Shown: positions 24,526-36,910, counted from the first letter of the stretch. The stretch is 64,000 nucleotides of DNA from Xanthoparmelia taractica (GCA_033085395.1 JANQBS010000153.1:1-64000); one strand, 5' to 3'. Notes: generated from the sequence alone by a model not told the origin. Made by a program: numbers and translations.

Positions 24526-25003
24526 GGCACATCAATGCTAGGTCAAGGCTCGGGACTGTGGTCATCAAGATCCTGACCGATGGAGGGGGCAAAGGTGAGC
24601 GGGCGCCATTATGACAATGATATAAAGGGTGTTCCCTGTGGAGGTTTGATCAATGGCTCTAAGTTAGGGTAGAAGTCACCAAGCCCTAAGGTACGCTAGC
24701 TTTCAAATTAGGGCTAGATCTGGGCTAGATCGCCCGAGTGGGGAGTTTGGCCGAGTACTGTTGTAGGTGAACCACTCTAGCATCAATCTCACGAGGTTTT
24801 TGGGCTCAGTCCGTGGCGCCTTCATTGAGATGATGTCGAAGGTGGGAAATATGCGAACAGCATCTGCATGATAAGCAGCGATCAGTCGGCCACCTTCAAG
24901 CAACATCATCCTGTTCTAGAAATGTGACTCCCTGCACCTTCTGTTGTCGCGAACCCTTTTTCCGACACCTTTACACCATCATTCGACTCATTCATGTTCA
25001 AAC

Positions 25004-26443
25004 ATGCCTTCCAATGTATCTCCGACTAGAGCTCAAATCAATACTGCGGTGAAAAAGATCCGCAAGGCTCGTCTTGCATCCATGTGGGACCCGATTTCGG
25101 TACGCCAGTCAAAGTCTACGAGGGACCAGGAAGTGCGGGGACCAATGTGGGTGAGTCGGGTGACGTTTCCAGCTGCTGTGAAAGTCACCTCTCGGGGCTC
25201 GTCATCGCCTCAATTCGCAGCCTTGGCGACAACGAAGGCCACGACAAATACAGCACGCCAGAAGTATCCCATGTCCAAGCAGAGTGGGTTGGCTGGCGTT
25301 CCGGTGTCTCGACTAAGGCACTCGAGCCTTCTATACCGGAGCGGCAGAAATATGTAGCACTCATGAAAGATGTGTCCTCTTCAACGACAATACTCTATGT
25401 ATTTGGAGGGAATTTCCTAGTATGGTCTCCCGTAATCATTATGCTTTGTCCTAAACAGCTCAAGACTATCACTAACCACTTTGCATGGATATAGCATGGG
25501 TAGTCCGCAGAGTTATCGTCGCATTGTAGCCAAGCTGGCCGCCCTTACCCGTGGAAGGGCTCTGACCGTTGGTTACCGCCTGGCTCCTCAAAATCCTTTT
25601 CCAGCGGCTCTCTTAGACATTCTGATAGCTTACCTTTCCCTTCTATACCCTCCAGCAGACTCGTATCATGAACCCGTCTGCGCTTCAAGCGTGGTTTTTG
25701 CAGGCGATAGTGTAGGCGCTAGTCTCTGCCTTTCATTGGTCCAAGTGATTCTGGCGGCGCGAAGACAGCAAGAGACCGCATACCCAACTGTGCTTTTCCA
25801 CGGGTGGCATGTGGAGCTTAAGATACCCCCAGATCTGGCACTGCTGTGTGTTGCTCCCGATCAAACGGCCTCGTTACCATCTTGGACCATCAATGCTAGC
25901 TCGGATATCTTCGAAGACACACTTCCTGCTCTCGATCCTAAGTTCCCTACCTGTGACTTGTGGCCCACCAAACCGCCACGAGAAAACCTCTATTGTGGAG
26001 TTTCAATGCTTAACCATCCATTGGTGAGCCCAGTGGTGGCGCATGATTGGGTGGGATCTCCTCCGATATGGATCGCCGCGGGAGGTGGCGAGCGTTTACT
26101 AGACGGAGCTAAGTTTCTCGCCCAGAATGCCGCAGACCAAGGAGTGGCGGTTCTCTGGGAGGAGTACGAAGCAACGCCTCATCTGTGGCCTTTGTTATTC
26201 GGAAGCTGGCCACAAAGCCAACGCTGCTGGGAAAATTGGGCACGTGCATGTACTCAATTTGCGAATGGGGCACCGGTGGCTGTGGATGGAAAACGAATGG
26301 AAGTTGGAAGTCTTCGATGCCATCAGGTTGATGTCTCATCTCTAACGCGATTGACTCTATGCGACGTTCAGGGGTACATAATGAACTTCCAGAAAAATGC
26401 GCGACCATTTCGTGGTGACGGGGGTAAGAAGGCCATGCTGTAA
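25004..26443 (+). pseudogene. Alpha/beta hydrolase fold-3 (esterase-like), frameshifted
   Basis: Hormone-sensitive-lipase-type alpha/beta hydrolase. The nucleophile elbow FAGDSVGASL, the YRLAPQNPFPAALLD block, the WPTKPPRENLYC block and the late catalytic His in YEATPHLWPLL are all present. The oxyanion motif, usually HGGG, is FGGN here. The N terminus from the ATG at 25004 ends its frame at MWDP, and the continuation DFGTPVKVYEGPG is in another frame, so about one base is missing near 25090. The join between YVFGGNFL (about 25420) and MGSPQSYRR (about 25496) also does not keep frame with the visible splice sites. Two frame problems plus the altered oxyanion motif point to a pseudogene, although the C-terminal 300 residues are clean. 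Confidence 0.72.
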
Positions 26444-26639
26444 ACGAAGCGCAAGAGCCTACAAGACTACTTACGCAGCCCCAATCTTATTTTTCTCGAT
26501 TCTTAACCTGAGTGCGGGATAAACCTTGACGGCCCCCAGACAGCCGGTTCAAGGGACAGGGGTATAAAAGCATTCAGGTTGATCAACATAGAGGGCCATT
26601 AGTCAATTCACCCCGCTCACCATTACACGAATGCCCGGC

Positions 26640-26860
26640 CCCAGCGAGAACGAGATTCAGCTATTAAGCAGGGGAAAATCAGACTACTACTGTATATATA
26701 TCGACACCCATCCTGCTCGTGCAAACAGAGCTAATAAACCAGATGATGCTCGCCAGAGTGATCTACTAGCATGTTATTGGCTTGGAAGAGTCTTGCCGGA
26801 CTTATGCCACATGGCTATTCTGGCGTACTGTCCCTTGCATTCATGGTAAATGGTAATATA
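26640..26860 (+). repeat. Degenerate gene fragment, paralogous to 40505-40770
   Basis: The stretch shares roughly two-thirds identity by eye with the reverse complement of 40505-40770. Its six-frame peptides are also alike (YIDTHPAR against YIDDHPAC; CHMAILAYCPLH against YHMAILACCPLH). It is probably the remnant of a protein gene family or repeat; the family is not recognised. Confidence 0.5.
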
Positions 26861-27297
26861 ACCCGCACTAATGTAGGTATCCGTCGCTATGACCCTGCGT
26901 TATGCCTCGTACGGCCTCGCGCCCTCTACGAGTGCCACCACTTATAGGGAAATGATCGCCGACCCCTCATGCCCTTTTATTTGGAGTAAGGCAGCCTGCA
27001 GTTTCAATATATATAAGCCACTCAGAGCTTGCAGCGCTGTTGGATACCGCAATAGCCTGCTGGACTTTCCCACTTCTAGGGAGTGTAGTAGCTGAGGCAG
27101 AAGATTAGACTCTGTTTCAAGGTCGTCCTCAGATCCTTGATTGGTTTGATCTACGAGACGCATTACTTTTGAAAGATGGGCTCTACGACCGTCCCACCGC
27201 AGTCGCGAGCTGGAGAAAGTCTTCTAATCCTCTCGACTGTTCACTATTGCTGTGTGCTCATATCTTTCTCTAACCCGGCACAATCGAACATATCGAT
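26861..27297. other. Intergenic region, nothing recognised
   Basis: Normal composition and no credible gene. It contains the upstream region of the hydrolase-TPR gene. Confidence 0.3.
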
Positions 27298-29958
27298 ATG
27301 TCCCCTAAACATCGGAAAAAGGATCGCATCGGCCTTACTGTTCTTGCACCAGATATTTTTCTGAAAGTCGGGAGCAATGCGATGTTGAGTAAGTTCTCGC
27401 ACCCCGTGGGGATGGCTGGTTATGTCTGATAATCGTGTCAAGCATCGTTGCTGTTCATGGTCTTAACGGAGGATCGATTCATTCATGGACTGCCGGAGAT
27501 TGCTGTTGGCTGCGAGACCTCCTGCCTAGAACTTTCCCTACTGCAAGGATCCTAACATTTGGGTACAACGCAAATATTGTAGCGGATACAGCACCTGGCC
27601 GCATAGCCGATTTCGCTGAGGCGCTTATGAATGGGCTGTGTACTGAACGTACTCAGGTATAGCGTCAATGTGCTGCCCTTACTGCATTCGTAATATTGTC
27701 TGACTATTGATGAGGCCCCCAATAGACCTTTGATATTCCTCTGCCATAGCATGGGAGGGCTTGTCGCTAAAAAATCTCTACTTCGTTCCAGCCTAAGGTC
27801 AAGCTATCAACCGATTGCTTCAGCTACGGTCGGTATGGTGTTCTTTGGCACACCCCATCTCGGGTCGAGTTTAGGAGCTTTAGCTTCAATCGTGAACAGA
27901 ATAGCCACTGCCATGAAATTTACATCTCCCTCACGCGCGCCTGCAGAGCTCAAAGCACACGCACCTGGCCTGCAAGAGATCAACGCAGATTTTGTAGATA
28001 TTGCCAACAGGATCTCGATTGTGAGTTTTTTTGAGCAACGGGATCATACTGGCGCAGGCAAGGTAAGATGTCCCCGGAAAGGCATTTCTAATTGCTTCAG
28101 AGAAGCTAGATATAGATACAGAAATGATTTGGGCTGAAGCTTGGGCCCACAGGTTGTTGAGGATTGGTCTTCGCGACTAAGACATCCGAACGAAAGTGCC
28201 TTTGTGGGTCTCGACGCGGACCATCAGCACATGATAAGATACAGTAACTCGGACGATCCAAATTATCAAGAGGTACAGAAGCATCTGATTCCCATGATTG
28301 CGGAAGCTCGAGTAGGTCGATCCCAACATATGACACAAGGTTAGCCGGCCCAATCATAAACAGTTATGATGAGAGATCTTAGCTATATGCAGGAAATGAC
28401 ACGATGCGAGATCTGAGTCAGAGACCCTTGAGATCAGTACTTCACTCGTCGTCGATTGTGCCAAAGTCAATCCATCCCATTCCTCCGTTCACGACTAAAT
28501 TCTTTAGCAAAGGTGAGTACTAGTCTGACATGCTCGTGGCCTATTCTAATGACCCAAGTAGCGTTCGACTCGCTGAGTGCAGAGGCGTCGTTTCTCTTAG
28601 AGATCGCGGCATTACTGGATCCAGACGAAGTTTCGCACGATCTACTCCGTGTTCACGCTGCTCCCTTGGCCAGCCAATATGGTGTGAACCTTGAGGGAGC
28701 CAGATACACGAACGCGATTCGTCAGCTGCGTCAAAATGCCCTACTCAAAAGAGATCCAAAGAGAAAGGTGGTATCGATGTACAGACTGGTGCAGGAAGCC
28801 ATGATACGCCAATGGACCCCAGAGAAGGTGCAGCTCGTTTTTGACAGAGCTGCTATTTGCCTTTCCAACGCATATCCCCGGCAGATTAAGGGACAGTCTA
28901 TGTTCAAAGACTGGCAGGCCTGCGACCTGATTACACCGCATTTGTTGCACCTCGCTAGGCATTATGAATTTTTCAAACCCACTCTAAAGCGGTCACTAGA
29001 ATTCGCGAACTTACTGGGCCATTGCGGTTGGTACCTTTGGGAGCGCAGACAAAATGATGCCGCTTTTGACGTGCTGATGATTGCTAAAAAGACTTGTGAA
29101 TCGCTCCTCGCCGGAAAACCTCACGCTACAACTGCTTTCGTCTATAGCAACCTTGGTGGTATTCACAACACCCGAGGAGAGCGAGTAGATGCTGCTAAGA
29201 TGTCTCGACTTGTAGTTGAGATGCCCGAAGCCTGTCTAGAGCCAGATGATCAAGACGTCGCCACCGCTTACAACAACTATGCTGCAGATCTCAACTCTCT
29301 AGATCATTGGGACCCGAAGATTAATGAGTACTACAAGAAGGCACTGGCAATTCGGACGCTACCGGGAAATATCGATAAACACCCCGAACTTCATGGGCAG
29401 ACGTTGTCTAATGCTGGGCGCTATTGGGCCCGCATTCAAAGGTATCCTGAGACAGTAAAAGCCTTGCAGGAAGCAATCAAGCTTCGATCGCGCGGGTCGA
29501 ACATGCAAAGTCCCACGGCGGCAATCTCTATCTACGGCCTAGCTAACGTCATGCTTGCTCAATGTAAACATGATGAGGCCCTCAAGCTTCATCAACAATG
29601 CCTTGATATCCGAAAAGCATTGGATCCAACGAGCTTCTGGACAGGTGTCTCTTACCACAAGGTAGCGACCTTGGTCTATCAGAAAGATGGAACCAGGTCA
29701 GCTACTCGAGCTTTAGCGCTCATTGATGAAGCAGTCGTAATCTTCCGGAATGCGCAAGCAGAACCAGGCCTCCTTGCGAGATCTCTATACAAGCGCTCAC
29801 AGATCCTCAGGGGTATTGCCGAGGCCATTGGAGATCAAAGCCAGCTCGAGAAGTCTTCCACATGCCTGAAGGAAGCCATTCAGGCTACGGGAAAGGAACT
29901 GCAAAGCATGCCTTCAGAGGAAGACTTTGATGGGCTTGTTCAATTTGACCATCGTTGA
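27298..29958 (+). pseudogene. Serine hydrolase-TPR (NLR-like) protein lacking NB-ARC, probably frameshifted
   Basis: This resembles the fungal family with an N-terminal DUF676/lipase-like domain, a central NB-ARC ATPase and C-terminal TPRs, usually linked to non-self recognition. The hydrolase part has VAVHGLNGG and the nucleophile motif CHSMGG followed by FFGTPHLGSS. The C-terminal 28560-29958 part is a long TPR array (NLGGIHNTRGE, YNNYAADLNSLDHW and so on). Between them (28344-28560) only about 40 codons remain, so the NB-ARC with its P-loop is absent. The intron at 28508-28560 joins FFSK directly to AFDSLSAEASFLL, a point normally just after NB-ARC. The first two intron junctions (near 27388 and 27659) do not keep frame, so it may be a pseudogene. 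The start ATG at 27298 is tentative. Confidence 0.62.
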
Positions 29959-30180
29959 AGGAATCAGAATTACAGCTTGTACAACTTCAGCGTGCATAGA
30001 GTCCCAATTAGGCTTGCTATAATGCCCATTCCACCTTTAGGTAGATATTCGGACAACATGATACACAATCAACGCTTTAGTGGATTTGATCCGTATAGCG
30101 CAATGATTGCACGTAGAAATCCTGAAAACTAGGACTTCAGCACCAAAGTCTCAGATAACGCTCGGCCTTCCGAAAATATA

Positions 30181-30843
30181 TGTTGCATCACCCCGGTGGG
30201 TCGTGCATATCCATGGCCATCCCATCACCCCGATGGATATGACGGATATCCATCGGGAGGATACTTCCTGGTGGTGCCGTCACGCCCATCTCATGGGCAT
30301 TTTAAAAATTCCTTATTTCTTATTTCACTAATTATATAAAACAAATATTAGAAATCTAATAAAAAATATTATTTTTTATCGTTTATTTTATTTATATAAT
30401 TTAAAATTATTTAAATTTATTAAGAAATAAAAAAGTTATTATTAAGAAAAGAATCTTTTTTTATAGGGACAAGTTTCGGGGGTGATAGTCCCTAAGACCC
30501 CTATAACAAATTATTGTTGAAAACTTTTATTTTTTTATAGGGCTTCCGGGGGCCTACTACCCCCGAATCTTAACCCTAGAGAAAGAAAATCTTTTTTTAA
30601 TAATAACTTTTCTATTTCTTAATAAATTTAAACAATTTCAAGTTATATAAATAAAATAAACAATGAAAAATAATAATTTTTAATTAGATTTTTAACGTTT
30701 ATTGTATATAATTAGTGGAATAAAAAATAGAGAATTTTTAAAATGCCCATGAGATGGGCGTGACACGACCATCAAAATATACCTATTTCCATGGCCATTC
30801 GTCTGATCCATGGGCATGCACGATCCACGGGGGCGATGCAACA
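30181..30843. mobile_element. 663-bp palindromic MITE-like element, copy B (inverted)
   Basis: Same length, ends and internal G/C-rich words as the element in the P450, but in reverse orientation. The ends are tgttgcatcaccccggtggg on the left and the inverse of tgttgcatcgcccccgtgg on the right. The left flank ends in ATA and the right flank starts TATA, so only a TA duplication is certain. It ends exactly where the next element begins (30844-30846). One inner arm differs from copy A (around 30760-30800), showing divergence. Confidence 0.88.
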
Positions 30844-30845
30844 TA

Positions 30846-33800
30846 TACGTATTCCCTGGGATATGCAACATTAGAGTTAGGGCTACGTCCGCTACTGACA
30901 ACGTTTTTTATTAATTTTAATTAATTTACTTGATTAGAACGTTATTATTATTCGAGGCCGTGTGATATAGTAAAATAATCTTTGCTATTATCAGATGCGT
31001 TCAAAAATTACTAAGTTTCATAATATTTCGTGAAAATAATAAAAAAATTTAATAATTAAAATTATCTCGTTTAACTTAAATAAGATAATTAAAATCTACT
31101 TACTCTTAGAAGTACTATCTAATTCATTATTCTAATTCTATTCATATTAACCTAATATTATAATATTATAATTACTAATCTAATTCTTAATAGACTTTCG
31201 AATATTAATTTTTTTTTATAATTCGAAACGCTATAGAGATTACTATATTATACGTAGGGGTTATAATACGTGTATAATACGTATATTACACGTGTATATA
31301 ATTATAGAACATGACTTCTAATGTGAGAGTGAGACTATATAATATAAGCATTAATTAAGATAAGAATAATTAGCGGAGAATAAAGTCTCGGCGCCGAGAT
31401 CTGCAAGCAGCCACACGTTTTTAAACTCACTATAGTATACGCTCGTTGCTAGCTATAATATATATCCCGCTTCGAGTAAAGTAATAAATAACTAAATAAG
31501 ATAATAAGAATATTTTAGTATCGACTTAAATAGTAAAAATTACGATTACGCTAGAGAAGTCTAACGGCGACGACGTCTATTAAATATTATCGCTATATAT
31601 TCTCGACGATAGATAAAATGTATATCTAGCTTCGACTATGTTTATATGTAGTTATAATTGATAATAATAATATTATATTCTTTATCGCGAAGTATAGAAA
31701 AGAATTTAAATAAAAAGATCGAATAAACGTCGAATAAGACTTTATATTAGTCTATTACAAAAGAGCGATTTTATAGCGTATTTTAAAGGTAACTAGCTTA
31801 AACTCCGCACTTCTTTTAAGTTCTTCTTTATCTCTTTATTAGAGATTTTATATATCTTCGTATATAGCTTAACTATATAATTCGATTATTTATTAAATTA
31901 TCGAGAAGTTTAAAGAATAGATTCATTAATTAATAATCTCACTTTAGCGAAGAATTCTTAATATTTCTTTTTTTATTAATAGTTTTAAAGGCTTTAAAAA
32001 CTTCAAAGACTTTAAAGAAGCTATCTAGATAAATACGTCTAGATAGTATAATTAACGAGTATTAATAAAATCTTTTAGTCTATAAGAATAGCTTAAAATC
32101 TTAAAAAAAAAAACTAGCTATTAGATTAATTATAAGATATTATAATCTTATTTATATTACTCTTAATCTTCGTATTAATCGTAAGACTTAGTCTTATTAA
32201 TAAGTATATAAAGATAAATAGTAATTAAGTTCTATAAAGAAATAAGCTCTAAAATCTTGACTCTTATAACTCTACGAATAAGGTTAGTCTTTAAGAATTA
32301 CTCTTATTCAATAAATAATTTATAAACTATTAAAAGAGTAGAAAAATTATCGAATACTAGGTAAAAACTAGATATCTCTCTTTTTAAAACATTATAAAGA
32401 TTTATAAAATCGATTTAATTAGTTATTAGATAAAGATCGTACTATAAGTTATAATATAGTAAAGCTATTACAATAATTTTAGCTTATTAAGTTCGTGATC
32501 TAGAAGTATAATATTTAGATAAAAAATATATATAATGTAAATAAGAAAGAGATTATTCTTAATGCTATTAATAAAGCGAGAGTAATATATTTTAAATATA
32601 ACTTGAAGACGTATAAAGCTTAGAATAAGAATAGAGAATAAATTTCTTTTATCGAATATATATTCGCGGACGAAAGACTTCTTTTAATATTCGTTATCTT
32701 TAAAGAAAAGCGTTAAATAAAGACTTAATTCAAGGTCTTAGAGAATAAGAATATATATATTATAATAAGTAAAAATAGCTAAATTAATAATATCTTAAGT
32801 CTAAAGTAATTTATTAAATATATATTAATTATTTCTTTATATATAGTCTTTAATTAATCTTTTATAGATACTTTAAATCGTAGAATTAAAAGACGCTTAA
32901 AGAACGATATAGTCTTTTTATTTTCGACGATTATTTATTATATATTAATACGAAGATTATATTATTCTTTTATATCTCTCTATCTATATTATATATATTC
33001 TTTAATTATTAAATATTAAATTCTTTTAGTCTTTAGCGAGTATATATCGTAAATATCTCGAAGAAAATACACGATATAGAGGGGATTATATAATAAATAA
33101 AATAAATATTCTTTTATTAATTTAAATAACTAGAAAGAATATTATAACGAAATAGAGTATCGAATATGCGTGATAAAAAAGCGAGCTATTCTTAATATAG
33201 TTATAGATTATTTTAAATAAATTAAGATTTAAAGTATTAGACTTAGAGAAATTAAATTTAATTAAATTTTCTAAATTCACGATTATAGCGTTTAATAGTA
33301 ACTTAATCTTAATATCTTTTACTTTAATAAACGTAAAGTAAGTTAATTAACTAATTTAAGAAATTATAATTAAAAATTATAATTTAATATTACTAGAAAA
33401 ACTTAATAAAGTATATAACTTCGTTTTAGTAGTTAATATCTTATTAAAAAGTATTAATAATAATCTAATATAGACGAATTAACGAAAAAAATAAGATTAA
33501 GCGTGAATAAAAATATTAAGACGAAAAATAGATTCTAAATCTTAAGATTATTTAATAGCGATTAAACGATTTTATTGCTAAGTAATTTAAAAAGAAATTT
33601 AAGAGATTATTATATTTCGAATTATTTTTATTTAAAGATATAAAGAGAAATAGAAATCTAATTAAAAGAATAATAAACGTATTTATTATATCAGACTTAC
33701 TAATATTAATAACACTTTCTTTATCTTAGACTTTATAAACTCTATTTTAAATCTTATCGTAAATTTTATTATAGCGAGAATAACGCGATAAAAGAGACGA

Positions 33801-34088
33801 AAGAGATAAAAGAGATAAAAGTAATAGAAGAAGAATAATAAAAGAAAAGAAAGAAGAAGATAAAGAAGAAGAAGATATATTAATAATATTTTCACGAATT
33901 AAAAGATTAATAAGATTTAAAAGATAATAATTTAGATTCTCACTTGCTAGCAATAAAAAAGAAATATTATATATTATAATAATATTTAGTTGTTATAGAG
34001 TTTTGGTAATATGTTGATATTTTAATGATGTTAGCCCTAACCCTAATGTTGCATATCCCAGGGAGTTGCATATCCCAGTGAATACGTA
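30846..34088. mobile_element. 3.24-kb RIP-degraded TIR transposon, TA target site
   Basis: The left end reads tacgtattccctggga then tatgcaacattagagttagg. The right end, reverse complemented, reads tacgtattcactggga and repeats the tatgcaac unit twice before ttagggttagggct. Both ends are bordered by TA (30844-30845 and 34089-34090), the target duplication of Tc1/mariner and pogo/Fot elements. The 3.1-kb interior is extremely AT-rich and full of stops, so the transposase cannot be read. The short element at 72-546 has related ends. Confidence 0.72.
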
Positions 34089-34090
34089 TA

Positions 34091-35284
34091 GGGTTAGGGC
34101 AAGTACTAGCGTTGCTCAGGACTTTACGTGCAGACCTCCGTAGGGCAAAGACGATACTGGCTGGTTTTACAGTGAACAGATAAAGATACGCTTGATACAT
34201 ACAGAGAAGCGATCACTCATCTGGTGTCCTCTTATAAATCTACTTTGCAAAGCGGAAGGCCTCAAGAATGTGCGAGTCAGCGTTCCCAAGACAACTATCA
34301 CCGATTCAGTTGGCGAGAATTGGTGCACTGGAGACAGTGAAAGAGCAGAGCGCTACGGTTGTTGAGCATGCGGATTTTCAGCATTCATGCCCGATTGGAC
34401 TCGAAATCATAAATCTGCTCTCATGTTTCCTTCGAGGTTACGTCTGCGAGACATCTGGCTTCTTTTGCAAAGGAATTCTACCGCCGACTGGATATCGACG
34501 ACGGAATGAAGTATGTTAAGGACCACCATGAAGAGGGATCACGAAGTACAACACTGCAACATTCGAAAAGCTGTATCATTGGAAGCAAATGCCACAGTCT
34601 GAAGAATACGAAGATTGGAAAGTCTGGACGTTTTTAGGATCGGAGGGAGGTGTCAGGAGATCAACAACTACGATGGCCTTGTCCTGCCTACAGACCCTGA
34701 AAAACCAACAGATACTGCGGGACATCTAATTATCAGCATTAGATTTGGCTTCGGTCCTACCTCGCATCCTGTCATTCGTTTGCAGCTTGAGTCAATGGAT
34801 TGCGGACCATGAGTTCCGCAAGACCTCTTATGGGGCGATGTTCCGCTCGCTGCTCCGCTCACTGCTAGACTATAATTTTATGAAAAGGAGTTTCAGCAGC
34901 CAGTAAACCATTTGGACTGTCAAGCTATTGGTCGATTCAAATAAAATAATTCACCATGTGTTAGCGGCGGATGAGAGAGCACCACAATGGCCACGAACGC
35001 TCCACTTAGGTCTACACCTAAGCCTCTGATCTGTAGAGTTCAGCTCCAGATCACTACAATTTATCGCGGGATTATGCATTGACTGCGCGTACTTACTCGA
35101 GCCTAGACTAATGCAGGAAATGGCGCATGTATCCGTCTACGCAGAGCGCCACCATGCATAGTTCTCCCGGTACTTCCGAAGTCATAGACTATAGCCCGCA
35201 CCTGCATGCTGTGGAACTCATCTCTATATTAATGCCAATCCCCTTGCTTGGGCATTTCTCGAGCCCAGGTGAAACTCAGACGCC
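34091..35284. other. Intergenic region with possible gene debris
   Basis: Normal composition. A short open stretch around 34541-34660 (EKLYHWKQMPQSEEYEDW and following) looks protein-like but is not part of any complete gene I can build. No function assigned. Confidence 0.3.
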
Positions 35285-36325
35285 ATGCCCGGCCTCACGG
35301 AGACCGTGCTGAGCGAGGTTCAGCTCCACTATCTTGCTCCGCTAAAGATCTATGTAACCGTGAAACCGTACAGCCTTGCAATTGCGACTTGCAGCCTACC
35401 AAGGACAAACATTCAAACAAAAGCTTACGAGAACGTCCAGATTAGCAATATACGGGGTCAATTGCCAAAGTTCTCGCTGGGAACTTCGGGGTTCGAATAT
35501 CTAAAGCACGAGACCAAATGTACATTTGACTCAAAGCAAGCCATTGAGACAGACTACGTCAACGAGATGGCCTAGGTGCTAAAGAACAAACTCAATGCCC
35601 AAACCGTGTACATATTCGACTACACTGTACAGGTTTTCCCTTCAACCCCTTCACCAGGGCGTCATTGACGGTACTCTAAGATGCGAAAGGCCAGAAAAGC
35701 AGGCCAACCAGCGGACAGCGAAGATAAAGCAGTAAGACAGCCAAGCGCGATTATACACATCGGTAAGGATTCGCCTCGTAGTCTATGTGCAGGTCTTCAT
35801 GGGTCCACAGATCAAACGGCGCTCTCAGCTTCAAAAAGAGTCAGGATGCATCTGCCCGACCAGGCTCAAGATCTGTTGCAGAGAAGGTTTCAAATCCTCA
35901 AGTAATACCCAGAAGCTCCATCGAACAAGTTAGCCGTTGACGACGTCATAGTATATGGCGTCCTCTTCGAACATCAATTTACAATGATGCTCTTTGTGTT
36001 TGTGATTCCCAGACCATTCAGCCAGAAGATCTGGAGGAGGCTGACTACATCTTCCCTCACTATCACGGCGAGAAAATCTTGTTGAGACATAGCAACTCGC
36101 ATCGCTGGTATTACCTCAAGGATCAGGCTCCGGACAAAGTTGCATTGCTTAATATCTTCGACTCTGGAGGAGGTTCCGGTATTGGTGAGCGACATCTACC
36201 TTAAAGCTGCACAGGCGAGTACTGATTGCATAGGCTGTGCTCATACGTCTTTCAAAGACCCGACAGCAGATCAGTCGGCTCCACCAAGAGAGAGCATTGA
36301 GCTACGGTGCCTAGTGTTCTACTAG
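35285..36325 (+). pseudogene. AsaB/CmcJ-like oxidoreductase, one in-frame stop
   Basis: The protein matches the fungal family named after AsaB and the cephamycin protein CmcJ (hydroxylase/methyltransferase-like proteins common in secondary-metabolite clusters). Five exons join with GT-AG introns and frame preserved: 35285-35632, 35681-35762, 35811-35901, 35952-36172 and 36234-36325. This gives 278 codons, the normal family length. Family blocks are ANIRG-like (SNIRGQLPKFSLGTSGFEYL), VRMHLPDQAQDLLQRRF, IWRPL, DYIFPHYHGEKILLRH, HRWYYL and the C-terminal APPRESIELRCLVFY. The only visible lesion is TAG at 35573-35575 within NEMA-stop-VLKNKL, where family members have a polar residue. Without suppression it would give a 96-residue fragment. 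It may have belonged with the neighbouring aldo/keto reductase or the RiPP module. Confidence 0.8.
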
Positions 36326-36670
36326 TTGCTAAGATGGTACGCGGAAATATTTGCTAAAGCAGTTTTGTATTCATTATCAGATCTGTAAAGACTGGAGCGA
36401 CATTGACCATGCTTTGGAAAATTCCCAAATTGCACACAAATGTCTGGGATGACTATCAACGCAACCTCAATTAACCCTTTCGCAGTCACAGCACCCCAAC
36501 CGCCCTCGTACCACTGAAGCGAGAAGGACCTAATGCTGAATGACCGATAGTCGACGGCAAGCACGGTGCCTTACTCAGCTTTTGGTTTGACTAGAATCAT
36601 GGCATTAGTAAATCCCATGTCTAGAGATCCACTGAAGATCCAATTTTCACAATGCACTCACCACTGGCAC

Positions 36671-36910
36671 TCAGCCGCCCTCCCCTCTATCAGAGTCGTC
36701 CGCAGACTCATACCAGAACTTATCGAATCGCTTTGATGGGTCAATAGCGTCGGCAGCTTTGGGTATCAGAGTAGCCCATGGCTGCGCTTTCTTCTTCACC
36801 TCGGGGGCTTGCTTCTTATTATGTACGTTGTGAGTGCCAGACTCCTTCCCACCTGAAGTCTCGGATCTATCTTCGCTGTTAACCCGCTTTTCTGGGTCGT
36901 AGGAGCTCAT
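36671..36910 (-). CDS. Small hypothetical protein
   Basis: A 79-residue highly charged reading frame from the ATG at 36910, rich in Lys, Glu, Asp and Ser and ending in an acidic tail (YESADDSDRGEGG). No domain is recognised. An upstream frame (37262-36927) might be another exon, but no join can be supported. It could equally be a chance ORF. Confidence 0.3.
   Translation of the reverse strand: MSSYDPEKRVNSEDRSETSGGKESGTHNVHNKKQAPEVKKKAQPWATLIPKAADAIDPSKRFDKFWYESADDSDRGEGG

Noticed and set aside
33686..33953. Leu/Ile/Tyr-rich frames in AT-rich DNA
   Set aside because: Composition alone explains them; they lie inside a RIP-degraded element.
34030..34100. Telomere-like ccctaaccctaa sequence
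   Set aside because: It occurs as part of the inverted end of a 3.2-kb transposon and recurs in altered form at the other end and at 72-546; there is no tandem telomere array.
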